Origin: Strobilurus pachycystidiatus
Lineage: Eukaryota > Basidiomycota > Agaricomycetes > Agaricales > Physalacriaceae
Reading direction: 5' to 3'
Assembly (NCBI GenBank): GCA_019915135.1
Contig: JAHLMK010000013.1
Span: 558,001 to 622,000, forward strand
Length of the DNA stretch: 64,000 bases
Shown here: positions 1 through 11,407 of the stretch, piece by piece
Position numbering within the stretch: position 1 is the stretch's first letter
How the letters are laid out: every line of letters starts with the position of its first letter
Notes under the pieces: model-generated
Told to the model about the DNA's origin: nothing
The model's database searches: none
The model's input: only the letters and a program-made list of their open reading frames with translations
Program-made: the position numbers and the translations under genes

Positions 1-1
1 C

Positions 2-1988
2 GTTGCTCCTCTTACTCCCCATGGAGATCTACCGGGCCGTCCTGGTCTCGATACGTCCGCGCCCCGAGCTAGTCAGGAAGACGTCCCAAAGCCTGCAGGC
101 CGTTTCAGATCTGTAGCTGAAGCCATGCAGCCCCGCCGCACTGCTCCGACCCAGATGCCTGTGCCAAAGCCATCGGGTCGTCCCAAACCTGAAGCCGTTC
201 AACCCCGCCGCGCTGAACCACCTATGCAGGACAACCCGCCCCGCCGTTCCCATACAACGCCTGCGCCAAAGCCATCAAGTCGTTCCAACCCTAAAGCCGT
301 TCAACCCCGCCGCGCTGAATCACCTCTGCAGGACAACCCGCCCCGCCGTCCCCATATGACGCCTGCGCCAAAGCCATCCAGTCGTCCCAACCCTGAAGCC
401 GTTCAACCCCGCCGCGCTGAACCACCTCTGCAGGACAACTCGCCCCGCCGTCCCCATACAACGCCTGCGCCAAAGCCATCAAGTCGTTCCAACCCTAAAG
501 CCGTTCAACCCCGCCGCGCTGAATCACCTCTGCAGAACGACCCGCCCCGCCGGCCTCGTAACCACTCCCCGCGCCAGACTGCTCAGACGCCTGCGTCAAA
601 GCCATCGGGTCGTCCCAGAGCTGAATCCGTTCAACCTCGCCACGCTGAACTACCTCGACTGGACCATTCCCGCCGTCAACCTCACGGAGTAACCCCCACC
701 GGCCGCACCAATCTACAGGATGGACGGGACGCAGCACCGCGCCAACGAGAGCGTGACGAAACACCTCGGCGCCAGCAAATCAGCGACCATGCGCCGAAGC
801 CTGCACAACCTCGCTCTAGTGAAGCTCCTCAGCGCAGTGACACACGGCAGCAAAACCCTGAAGTGCAGCCAGACGTCAGTGGTAAGAAGAAGAAATCTCC
901 ACACCGCATTATTCGGGCTGGTAATCCAAATGCAGGAAAACGCTTGGTATGCCGATAGCTTTATGTTCGTATCTATCTGACCACGGTATCGATCCTCCAG
1001 ATTCTGGGTGTCAGAAGAGATAAGCGTGAACTATCAGTGAAGGTGAGAGAAACCCTCCAATCCCACCCATCGTTCTTAAATGTTCGTAGGCAAGTGTTTG
1101 GGACTTCCTAGACACACTTCCGGAATCGGAGGCCAGTCATACTCTTGTTCAGCGATACACGCAAAAGTCTTCGGCCCGACATGGCCCCCAGAGCGGTACT
1201 CTGGCCTTCGATACTAGTGGGAACGTTGGGTCTGTATGGAACCGCCGCGTGATACAACTCGCAGTTGAGCTTGCATTGGAGGATCCAAAACTACGAACGT
1301 TCAAACGCGCGGAGCTCACGAAGGCTATCAAGGGCAACTATCGTTATCGACGCAAAAAATTCAATAACAAGGTCCTAGCCGAGCCGCCTACACCAAAGGA
1401 GCGCACGGCAAAGAGACTCTCCGATAATACTAGGAACCGCCGTCACAAGGTCTTTTCTCAGATTCGTGGTTTGCATGCTGATACTGACGTATGTAACAGC
1501 GATATCTTACGCGCATAAATGGCCTGTCTTTGTTCAAGGAGGCGGACGACACAATTGCCCAGGTTTACGAGATGTGGCAGGACGTCGGGCCCGATGCTGT
1601 CAGCGACGACGATGTCAACGAAGAAGGCGATTTTGTCGCACCCCGTCCGTGCTGGCGAAGCAACCATCCCATCATCTGCGACTTCTTCCACGTTCCTGAC
1701 ATCTTACATTTTGCGAGACGCTTTCAAGAGGACGGCTGCAAGCATCGTATGCCAGGACAACTTCCTGGGATACGAGTTCATTCAGACCGCGTCGATACCG
1801 AAGCCCTTCCCGCGAAGGGACTTCCAGAAAATTTCTACGACCAAAAATGGTTGCGCGACTACCGGAAGAGGGACCCTCTTCGCTACGCAGATCTCAAGGT
1901 TGCGGACCCCATCGATTTGCGTCTCTTGCGATTCTCAAGCCGGGTGTATAGGTTTGTTGGTCCTTTATATCACCGGCAAGTCTTCTGA
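2..1988 (+). CDS. Pro/Arg-rich repeat protein, 5' end outside the window
   Basis: The frame is open from base 2, so the start lies upstream of the window. The first part (about 160-700) encodes roughly five copies of a 34-residue Pro/Arg-rich repeat with exact 102-bp spacing; a 24-bp insertion precedes the last copy. A probable intron runs from about 947 to 1089, followed by exon 1090-1488, an intron 1489-1538 (GTATGT donor, CTTAC branch site, first AG downstream used) and exon 1539-1988. The two last exons carry a Trp-rich domain of a kind I recall from Agaricomycete hypothetical proteins: an SVWNR motif, an acidic SDDDV stretch and a C-terminal NFYDQKW motif. I know no function. The junction of the repeat exon with 1090 is the weakest point, and the two parts could be separate genes. 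A second in-frame intron at 882-935 is possible. Confidence 0.5.
163..700 (+). repeat. Coding tandem repeat, 102-bp unit, about five copies
   Basis: The word gccaaagcc recurs at 163, 265, 367 and 469 with exact 102-bp spacing, then at 595 as gtcaaagcc after an extra 24 bp. Each unit encodes 34 residues including a PKPS..R and a VQPRRAE motif. Copies differ mostly by point changes, so the array is moderately old. Confidence 0.9.
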
Positions 1989-2446
1989 GCGACTTCCAGA
2001 CTGGTTGACAAAGTCAAATTTTCTCCGACCGGTGCGGCGCGTAAGATAGGTCAGTAACTACATGTTTTGGAGCTACAAGTTCAATATGGAAACTACCCGC
2101 GAATAAGATTGCATTATATGGACCACGTCATAGTATTTCCATAGGTCTGAGAAAGCTTGAGGGTCCAGTCATTCCGCTGTCTGCACAGGAAACATACTCA
2201 TCGTGGGCCACGCGACGGAAATGAATTACGCACATCACTGGCCCGAAATCTCAGACTGCATATCCCCAAAGGTCGCGTATATTCATACGACCCGACTGGT
2301 CCAAGTTGACGCCCTGTACAGACTATCGCGTATTACACCACCCTTTGACCTAAGTCTGGAGTAGCAGCGTACTTGTTCAGATCCTACTCTGTCTTCTTGA
2401 ACGTTGTGCGGGAAGAAATAATTATTTCGGCATTCGTCATAGATAT
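1989..2446. other. Intergenic, between convergent gene ends
   Basis: This lies between the 3' ends of the Pro/Arg-repeat gene (+) and the RING gene (-). It should hold both terminators. I see no supported gene or repeat in it. Confidence 0.5.
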
Positions 2447-3441
2447 CTACCGAACTATCGGCCGCGGGATTTGGCTGAACCCAATTTGTAGACTTTGGAG
2501 GACGTCCTGGTATGCTACTTCGTTTGACAAGTCCGATACTCCTAGTAGGGCATGAACCATGGAGGTGAAGTCGCGTGAAAGCGTGGGGCACGCGGCTATG
2601 GGAGCCCTGCAAAAGGCGCAGCCGCAAGGTTCGTTATCTTGAGCGCTGATTCGCAGCATTCTGATGACGCATTGAGAGCATAGAGTATGACCGCAGCACA
2701 ATCTATGACTCAAGATATCAACCCATGCATAAGGATCGAAAGGATCAGTGGACAAACGTGGTAGGGTGCGCTTGGGCGCCGTAGTTGTCGAGGCATATGC
2801 CACATTGAAGCAGCGGATTGATGGCATTAACCAGACGACTCAGAATTTGCTCGCGCTCTAGCTTCGCAGCCCGATGTTCCTCATTATCGGCCCGAAGAGC
2901 TACGTTGTGCTGCTTCATTTCAGCTTTGAGTTCAATATCATAAACTACGAGACTCACATCGTCTAGGAGCTTGATTTGCCTGATTTTCTCTTTCAGTTGG
3001 GCGAAAAGCGTTAGATTCTCGTTGCCGGCCGCTTCCAACCGTGCTGATAGTTCATCCCGTTCCTCCGGAGACATAACGCCGGTCAGGATGTAGCAGCTGG
3101 ATGAAGTGGAAGTTGCACTCACAGCTTGCGCCCGCCCCAAGGCTGCAGCAGCCTCGGAGGATCTCTGGTCTCTTGAGGTGTCCTTGAGATGCAATTGTAG
3201 TTCGATCTCCTTGGATATAGGTTGTCAGCTCCTTCCGAGGGTATGAAAGTTATAGAACTCAAATACCAGTTTCTTTTTGTAGAGCTCTAACTTTACAGCT
3301 GCTAACTCGTCTTCTAGCTCAGAGCAACGAAGTTCCTGGATCATCAATACAAAGCAGAAGATGCTCGGGGAATAGATAACGTACCATGGCGGAATGCGAT
3401 GCCACATCTTTTGTCTTACTTCGTGTCGTTTGAGCAGACAT
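2447..3441 (-). CDS. Coiled-coil RING finger protein
   Basis: Four exons on the minus strand: 3441-3385, 3335-3267, 3209-2758 and 2702-2447. Introns are 49, 57 and 55 bp, and the phases close to 277 residues. The N-terminal two thirds are rich in Glu, Lys and Leu and look like a coiled coil (about residues 20-165). The C-terminal third is a C3HC4-type RING: a CGIC pair near residue 177, then after the last intron CCGHTLC, SQC and a final C-A-F-C-R-A-P-I. RING proteins of this build are generally E3 ubiquitin ligases, the coil serving dimerisation or substrate binding. Function here is inferred from the motif alone. The start is the first ATG in phase with a strong GTACGT donor. The last intron interrupts the RING itself, which argues against a chance open frame. 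Confidence 0.82.
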
Positions 3442-3855
3442 AAGGTTCAAGTTGAAGCAGACGCCTGGCAGTGGCAAAGTACCTGGTGAGAGTCAAGAGC
3501 AGACGCGTGTCAATCGCGATCGCGCACTTGTAAATGTATGTCACATGATCGAAACACCGTCACGGGGCAAATAGATGGTCTTCTTGCGACCACCTTCAAC
3601 TTGAAATCAATACTCACCTTGAGGGGAGTCTCAGTTACAATCAGACACTTTCCCGCCTGTGGCTGGGTCCACACAATTACACCCAACTTCAACACTCGAA
3701 GGCTTACTTGGCAATCAATCGGCCATGCCTCGTGTACGCCAGACAAAGGGAAAATTACCATCACACCGCGAGCCGAAAGTAAAACATTGATGTCTTGCTG
3801 CCATCGGGCTTACTGACTCTATCGAATCTCCCGCTACCACCCGCGAGTGTCCCTA
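3442..3855. other. Shared upstream region of two divergent genes
   Basis: The RING gene (-) and the F-box-like gene (+) diverge from this 414-bp stretch, so it presumably contains both promoters. A short open frame at 3538-3816 has no features I recognise, and I do not call it. Confidence 0.45.
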
Positions 3856-5489
3856 ATGTCTGCCTCCATTCAAGAATCCCTTGCCTCCGCAACACGTCGT
3901 CGTGCCCATGGGATGTGCACTGATCGTAGTGAGCGTAAGTCGACTGTGTGGCTCAAGCTCTTATCTGCCAACATTCTTTCAGCTTCTTGCCATCGAGACC
4001 CCTCTTCACCGTCCGGACCGATATACAGACCAGGTAAGGAACGTTTCGTTGAAAGAGAGATCTGCCGAAGCGCTCATTCGCTTGGTCAGACGCCGAAACT
4101 ACCAAGAACAATGGCGACGCTCTTGTGGGAGGACAGGATTACTCCTTGGTCCCTGCATCGGTGTTACGTGCCGACCCAGCCTGCGATACGCCGATGGAAT
4201 CGAACTCAAATGAGCCCGTGGCCACCGCCATTGACCATGCAAGCTTGGTCTCGGGAGTGATTCTCTTGCAAGCGAATCCTCTATACACGCCCGAGCTCGT
4301 AACCATGATCTGCGCCGCCGCCGGTCAAGACCAGACCTTCGCCGCCTTTACACTCTCTCGTGTGTGCGGGTCTTGGCGGGCTATCATCCTCCAGAACAGA
4401 GACCTATGGTCCGACATCCACATCACGCTAACGGATGCATTACTTGCTCGCAGTGCGCTTCTGCTTCGATCCGTCACCAGACTCTACTTGACGCGCAGTG
4501 TCGACAATCCACTGCACATCAGTCTTGTGGACGAGGTCTCGTATGGCTTCTCGGAGCCCTTGGCATCCTCTTTGGGCTCATTTGTCGCTCTCCTCAATTG
4601 CTGCTGTCACCGCTGGAGAACAATATCCATCAGTGAATTGGGGGAACGTTCCAACTATTATCTCAAAACGCTTTTCACACCCCATCCCCTGCTCCTGAAC
4701 CACTCTCAACTGGTTTCTGTGGCCGTCTGTCTGAGAACGGAGGATTGCTTGAACAGAGCGTTTCCCAACCTCCTCCCTGAATCCTTTCAATCCTTATCCC
4801 TTATCGACACCACAGCAAGTGTTTTCAGCTTGCATCTTGTCTTCTGCGGTAGAGCGCACACCGCACCGTTCACATTTCGCCATATCCGCCGGCTGGTCTA
4901 TGAGTCAACCCCTGACTTCCATCCCTCACTCCATCTTCCATCGTTTCCAGCGGTGCAGCAACTCTCACTGCTATGTCGCCCGTATCAGCCGCCATCCCCC
5001 TGTACTGCTGTTGCCCAAACTCCTTATACAGCAGAGAGTGTTACCACCTTGATCATCTACGTCACCGGCAGCGGGCAAGGTATTCTAAATTACACCCGCT
5101 CACTGGTGCTTCCCTCCCTTCGGTCTGTCTGCTTTGTTTCCAATCGAGAAGGACCAGTGCGGGGAGGAACTGTAGAGGTTCGAGCCTTCCATGAATTGCT
5201 AATGCGCTCGTCAAACCCGCGCGTCATGCATTTGAGTTTGAGCAATGTTGCAGTTGAACTAGGGCATCTCCTCGCCTTATTCGGAGAGCTTCGGGACGTA
5301 GAGACTCTTGCCATTTCCCATCCAGCTCGTTCTGCCACTCATCGGTGCCGAGAGGGCGAGGGCGTGGTGGAATCCCTCAGACATCGTGGTTTCCTTCCTA
5401 AACTCCGTTCCAACGGATTATCGTTGTGCGGTCGACGGAGCAGAGACGCCAGCGAGGCGCTCGTAGACAGAAACACTAGATTTACTTGA
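3856..5489 (+). CDS. F-box-like domain protein with LRR-like body
   Basis: Three exons: 3856-3934, 3983-4033 and 4090-5489, with introns GTAAGT..TTTCAG (48 bp) and GTAAGG..GTCAG (56 bp). Phases close to 509 residues. Residues about 80-130 resemble the F-box-like domain common in Agaricomycetes: PELVTMI, then F..FTLSRVCGSWRAI, then RDLWSDI. A long Leu/Ser/Pro-rich region follows with irregular leucine-rich segments. F-box proteins usually recruit substrates to SCF ubiquitin ligases; the substrate here is unknown. The first two small exons encode a Ser/Arg/Pro-rich tail before the domain. A later ATG at 4194 would give a shorter protein, but the strong splice sites support the longer start. Confidence 0.75.
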
Positions 5490-5889
5490 ATCACTCTCAA
5501 TACGACGACTGATTATTGAGAGACCTGCAAAGTTGTTCCCTTGCCCGCAGCCGCTAGATGAGTACACGTATGCGTGACAAGAGGAATTAAATCAGGCCAC
5601 AGCCCGATGAGTATGATTACGAGACAGAGAGCTCGAGAGAGGAACGAAAAATCATCTTTTCATCAGAGAGAGACTGCAGGTAAATTAGGTATGAGGAAAA
5701 AGGTAAGGAGATCTGGCTTTGAAAGGAAGCTACCAGCGTTTCCTGGGCCTCTAAGATGGCAAGAGATCCCTGCCCTCACAGTCTCGAACCAGCGCCACAG
5801 AGTGTGTATGATCCTGGAGTCTTCTTGGTAAAGAATGTTTCATTCTTCTAATCGTCTCGCAAAGCCAACAGTCTTCCACGTAGTCCGAC
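5490..5889. other. Intergenic, no supported gene
   Basis: A purine-rich segment lies around 5590-5720. Short open frames here lack supporting motifs. Confidence 0.45.
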
Positions 5890-6177
5890 GCAACAGGCAT
5901 AAAACGTCGTTGAGCAGCGCATAAGTTTGTACAAGAGTGCCCACATCACCGATGTATGCATGGTGGGTGCGGACAAGATGGGAAAAGCTTTGCAGTTGTT
6001 TGGTGCCCGCCTTAGAGCACCCCTCGATCAACTCACTGATGCACCGGGACCGAGCTTGCCGGTACACTGGTGAGTTGATGCCGGCTGCCTCAAGTGGGAG
6101 CACCCGACGCTGACTAATCTTTCCCATTCTGCTTCTAACCACCACGACCAATTTGGTGCTGGTAGGCTGGCGCGCCC
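5890..6177. repeat. Conserved block upstream of the Spt5-like gene, copied at 15.1 kb
   Basis: About 280 bp match the reverse complement of 15105-15378 closely, with a core of roughly 100 bp that I read as almost unchanged. In both places the block sits immediately upstream of a short first exon ending in a GTAAGT donor. Both strands hold open frames: 144 aa on the minus strand, and about 55 codons on the plus strand ending at matching positions in both copies. It may be a conserved promoter or leader (possibly with an upstream ORF), or the remnant of an element. I do not call a protein. Confidence 0.65.
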
Positions 6178-9100
6178 ATGTCAAAGGTAAGTCAGTAGTA
6201 CAACCCGACAATAGAATGTCTTCGATGATAAGTGAAAGACCTCGCGCCTCCAGCTCAGTTGTCGCTCCCTTCATTAGACTATACTATATGCTCTAACTCA
6301 AAAAAATCACAAGGCTGATCCAGGCAACTACAGGCACGGGTCATGCCCGCCGGTGTCAGTCGGTTCCTGGCGCTGGAGGCTCGGGAAGAAGAGGAAGAAG
6401 AAGAAGAAGAGGATGTTGTCGATGGAGAGGACAGTTCTGATGAGGGTGCGTACTCCATTGTGTGGCGCAGTATACCATAATTTCATACTTCCGTCTTGCA
6501 GGTCTGTTTATCCTACCAGACGGGGAGAATACGACACCAGTCGTCAGACAGGGCCCGACACAGCAAGAAGAGTTTGACGGCTGGCTGAACAGTCTCGCGG
6601 GTACCGCCTCGGGACAGCGAGACGAACCTCTTGATCCCGTTCTTGCCCCAGGCGTGGACCCCGAAATCGACGACGATATCGAACAGGACGAGGACGAGGA
6701 CGTTTCTCCCCATTATGAGACGTCTTCCTCTCCCCTCGATGCCCGTTCGCTGCTGGCCGTGGACATTGGCATTGACATATGGGCGGTCCGCTGTCGCGTA
6801 TGTCAAGTCCATCTCAGTAGTATGTGATCTGTGTTTTAATTGAACCTATCTAGTTCCGAACTGCGAAAGACACTGTCAAAGAAATATCGAGTGCAGTACA
6901 AACCATCCAGACATTGTCCCCGCCGGAGCGCGCGCAGCGCATCACAGACATATCACAACGACGAGCTGCTCAAGCCATGCTGCATTACCCTCAGCACGAT
7001 CAAGAGGAATGGGACAACCGGCATAGTCGGCATCACGCGCTGTCTGTGGCTTCCCTCACGGGCAAACCCTTCCCCGAGGATCTTATCGTCGACGTTTGGC
7101 CGGCAAAAAAAGCTCCCTCTCAGCCTACCATCTACATTGCCACACGTGGTACTCTCAGTGAGCTGCTCGCCGTGATTACCGAGTCAGGTCGACCGCTATT
7201 CGGACTTTCTCTACAAAGTCTTTCACCGATTTCGGACAGTAAAGAACGAATGCGTGTCTGCAAATGGCGTCCACGGCCTCCGCTAGACTTCAATGAGGCG
7301 TGGGTTCTTTTTCGTGGGGGACAGTATGATGGAGACATGGGTTGGGTAAACAGGGATCTGGGAGGAGCGTGGCTCAATGTTACAGTTGTTCCTCGCCTTA
7401 AGTTTTCGACGCGAGTTGTAGCAGTTGAATCCCCCGAGGATAACTTCAACCATCCTCGCAAGCGGCACATAGGCTCGTCATACCCGGTTGAACAATTATA
7501 TCTCGTGCCTCCCTCCCAAGGAAGGCGTCATCTCCCTTCGCTCCTCCCCTCCGATGTGAAAGACCGCCTCACTCCCATCGGCGTCGAACCCCAGTCTGTC
7601 AACCCATTTTCTATGCAGTTCGAAGAGACTTCCACCTTACTCTTTGCTTGGGACATGTTGGTCATACGTGTCCGACGAAACCACCTTTCCCTCGCTTTAC
7701 TCTCTCCGCCTCACCTGCACAGCCACCTCCACAGGTCGCAGCACCCTCACATCCTCGCAGCTCGGAAGCATCTTCCTCCTCTAGAACACTGGACGTTTGA
7801 ACCCGGCGCTGTTGTCGAGGATCTGGTTAGTGGGTTGAAAGGAACGGTAGTAGGTGATGGACCTGAACAAGATCATCTACATCAACCACTGCTCCGCATC
7901 AGCCCTCTCGAGGACTCCGCAAATGAACAGCTGGTCCCGCAGGACCATCTCCTACGCGCCTTCGAGGTCGGTGACTCCGTTGGCGTCAAATCTATCGACG
8001 GTGAGATCGCCCATGGTTGGGTCATTGACCCATCCCCGCCTGCTCCAGAATTGAGCCAAACCGAGGCAAAGAAACTCACACCGCAGGAGCTTCGCAAGGA
8101 GGAGGAGCTCCGCACCCGAGAATCACGACAACCTCGATACCTCTCTCTATTGCTACATTCATTTGACGAAAAAGACCGAATGATACCCCGGGTATGTCGA
8201 ATCTTTTTTCTGTTTGCTTAGCGTTGCTGGATCTATCGGACAGGTTATACGTGTTCATAAGAACAACTGCTTCCTCGTGGTCGAGCAACTTACTGCCAGA
8301 TCTATACCATCCATCTCTCTTCCAGCATACCATACACATACGGTGAGGGAAACCACGGCAGACACGTCGAATTCATTCGAACAGCGACTGCGTTTCATTC
8401 GCAAATTCGGGTACACAAAAAATTCCACTTACACACCCGGAGAGGAGTACAGCGGAAGAGTTCCTTGGTTTCGCCAACCGGTCGTCCTCGTAGGTAAAGG
8501 CGATCATAAGGGAGATACGCGCACAGTTCAAGATGTCAACATTGATTCCACCACGCTCAGTGGACTCAAGGTGCTTGTGCGCTTTGACAGATTGCGTGCA
8601 GCAGAGGGAAATCTCGATAAATGGATTTGCTATAGTCGTCTTCGTGATCCCGAGTAAGCATCTTTCATGTGTATCACAACCATTGACTTACTTTGTCTCC
8701 AGGACTTATTGGCCTCTACGTCTCATCAGGCCTCTCAGCGCATTACATACAAAAGCAGGTTTTCGCGGAAAGTTGGAGTACTTCGATTACGAACTCAAGC
8801 GTACCTACGAGCCGCCTAGAACAGCGCGCGGACAGCCTCGCGAGGCCGACGGTCTGGTCGTTTATCGTCGTTCTGAGGCCAAAATACAAGCTATCCAGGA
8901 AGCTCGTGCAGAAGTGGCTCTTGCTGAGGCGCCACCTGTCGAAGGAAGTGTAGGCTGGTGGAGGATTGACGAGGGAGACGCTGTAGCTGGCCCTTCCACT
9001 GCTCCGAACATCCCGGGTCTCGCCCTTGGACGCACCCTGACTTATAATGAGTCCATTCCATGGTGTATGCAACCATATCTTCGTAATCTCGACATCGAAG

Positions 9101-9573
9101 TTCCCCTTCCCGAAAGCAAAGCCAAGAAGCGGGAGCAGATCATTACCATTCGACAGACGACTTCGCCCTCCGGTGCTACTGTCATCAATCGCATTATGAA
9201 GGGAAAATTGATGAATCCTCCCCTGGTGCCCAGTATCATTGCCGTCAAGCATCCAGGGAATCGGGCTTCTGACAGTCACTGCTGGTTTGTGTATCAGGGT
9301 CCACATGAACACATTGGGAAATATGTTCGGCCTATCCGTCTGCTTGATGTAGAGGGCGCAGAGGGCGAGGACTCGATGGCATGGCTGGTCGTCCGCGTGT
9401 TACGTCAAGGAAGGGGTCAACCAGACTTGAATACGGGGGAAGAGCTGATCGTGCAAAATCGACACTTGCTCGTGTTAGCATCGGATCCGCAATGGGTGAC
9501 CCTCGATAAAGAGTTCACGCAGATGAGGCAAAAAAGTAGAGCGCATGGGCGCAAGGGTGTGGTCAATTTATGA
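6178..9573 (+). CDS. Spt5-like transcription elongation factor
   Basis: Six exons: 6178-6186, 6334-6445, 6502-6797, 6854-8191, 8244-8653 and 8703-9573. All phases agree and give 1,011 residues. The N-terminus is acidic (a run of nine Glu near residue 20, then more Asp/Glu clusters), as in Spt5. An NGN-like segment follows (about residues 130-260), with a KOW-like motif near residue 290 (FRGGQYDGDMGWV) and a second near residue 454 (PGAVVEDLVSGLKGTVV). Spt5 joins Spt4 and travels with RNA polymerase II. Agaricomycetes also carry expanded, divergent Spt5-like families, and this protein looks like one of those rather than the housekeeping copy: no heptad C-terminal repeats are visible. The nine-base first exon (Met-Ser-Lys) is inferred from its GTAAGT donor and from conservation with the partial copy at 15 kb. 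Confidence 0.72.
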
Positions 9574-10415
9574 CCGCGTAAACGTAGAATAAATATCTAC
9601 CGGGCCTTCTGTATGATCATCATCATTTACCTTGCACATTATTTACGTTACATATATGTTGTATTGTGACTTGTACGGTATCACAATTTCACGTCTATCC
9701 ACGGTAGCCGCACACGTTTGAAGGCCTATGGAAATGGAAATGCATCTGCGGCCAAAGACCAGGACAGGCGGGGCGGCGGCGGGTAATAGGTGACACTGGC
9801 TACACTGCCATTGCCCAAATTGAACTGATCGGTTATATTATTCAGATTGAGCGATGGACGCCAACCACGCGCGGCGGGGAAGCAGTCCATTATCTGGATG
9901 ATCATACTAGGTCGTCAATGGGGGTCGTCAGATCAATTGTCGCTTTGAACGAGTATAAACCAGGTGAGGGACTTCAGTTTGAATGACTGTAATGACTGTT
10001 TGCTTGAACCAACACACAACCCAGTCACAGCTTTCCACAACCCCTCGCGCCAACGCCATGAACGATCTCCGCCCACATGTGAGGTGATGTGGGGGTGACC
10101 AAACGATGAAGCACAAAGTAGGTAGCGTTTGCGTCTTTGCTCACAGCATCCAACAGTCATACCGCGCGCGTTGGAATCACTGACAGATTCTTTGTCGCGG
10201 TCTTGAGGCGCCAGCGCGGCATCAAAAGGGTTAAATATAGGAGGATATCATGAACAAGCAGAGTGAGTTTAAATGTCGTGTATAACATTGTGTATAGACG
10301 TCACAGAAGTATCATTAGGGGATCGAACACAGGAAGGTTACAAGGGCCTGTCATTACACACCATCACCTACGAGACGAGGTCACTGATACAGTAGTCATG
10401 ATGTTGCAGATAGAC
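9574..10415. other. Intergenic, no supported gene
   Basis: This is the downstream flank of the Spt5-like gene and of the minus-strand membrane protein. Open frames are short and without motifs. Confidence 0.45.
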
Positions 10416-11199
10416 TTACTGGAAAACAACCCGCACGCGTGGAAAGATGTGGACCCAAAAGACATAGATGAAGACCAAGACAGCACCCAAGATCATGACG
10501 GTGTCAGTGTCAGCATCGGCCTGCGCCAGAAAATTTTGGAAGGAGTCGCGGCGCACCGCCTCGAGGCGGTCCGCGAAGGCCTCCCGAAAGGCGTCGCGGA
10601 CCATCACCTCGAGTCGGTCCTGGTTGTCAATCTGAAAGGCGGCGTTGGGACCGTCCTGGCGGGGGAGAGAGGTGCCCAGAAGTGCCTGGAAAGGCCAATA
10701 GGAGGAGCTCAAGACAATCACCAGGAGCCCGAAGACAATACCGAGGACACGGCGCACGTAGTAGAAGTAACGGCGCGTGGCTGTAGCAACGGTGGCGACT
10801 GTCTGCAACTGTTGGGCATCCTCGGCATGGGGGAATATGATGTGGATGTCGTGGACGTCAGGGAGGATAGTGGCCAGGTCACGCATGGCGAATACGACCT
10901 CCTCATTCTCGTGCCCGGGAAGGTCGCGAGACATCAAATGGTATGGGTCGTTCAGTACCTCCTCCGCATATGCGAAAATGGCAGCCTGTTCAAGGCCATT
11001 CAGAACAAGACGCCTTTTCGACAAACAACCAACAGCTTACCTCGCCCAGTGGCTGATTGAGTCTGACGAGGTCGGCGAATTCTTCGAAAGGGATTGCGAC
11101 ACGTGCGACGAGATCGACGGACTCCTCGTAGGGAATCGCGACACGGCCGTTGTGATGGGCGGGGAGTCTCAAACAAACTACCATGTAGCGCGGAGTCAT
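10416..11199 (-). CDS. Unrecognised protein with two C-terminal membrane segments
   Basis: Two exons, 11199-11041 and 10985-10416, with a 55-bp intron (GTAAGC..ACAG). The model gives 242 residues. An imperfect tandem duplication of about 14 residues lies near the N-terminus (RVAIPYEESVDLVA then RVAIPFEEFADLVR). Two hydrophobic stretches are clear: about residues 132-152 (VLGIVFGLLVIVL) and 218-237 (TVMILGAVLVFIYVFW), separated by an acidic, Arg-rich loop of about 65 residues. I do not recognise the family. It is divergent from the neighbouring beta-propeller-like membrane protein, with about 210 bp between the start codons, so the two may share a promoter. Confidence 0.65.
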
Positions 11200-11407
11200 G
11201 GTGAAAAGGTGTGGGATGATGAGTGGCTTTGTGTGGAAGTTTGAGAAAAGAGATGGCGAGTGGCCGTGAAAGACCGCATCGCGTCCTTTCATTGAGGTTA
11301 TTGATGCCGATTGACCAATTGTACACGTGTGATGACTTACTTGGGTCGGTCATCCGGAACGCCACTCCTTACCTTTCGACATCGAACCGCGACCAACTCT
11401 ATATATC
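11200..11407. promoter_or_regulatory. Short divergent intergenic region, probable shared promoter
   Basis: About 208 bp separate the two start codons. I could not identify a specific binding site, so the regulatory role is inferred from the divergent layout. Confidence 0.4.

Noticed and set aside
5840..6274. A 144-codon minus-strand frame upstream of the Spt5-like gene, with a similar frame at 15057-15659
   Set aside because: The two peptides match only across the duplicated block and diverge outside it. Conservation appears equal on both strands, so I treated it as a conserved non-coding block rather than a gene.
10263..11060. A 265-codon plus-strand frame
   Set aside because: It is antisense to the two-exon membrane protein, which has clear splice sites and hydrophobic segments. 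The plus frame is His/Asp/Gly-rich without structure.
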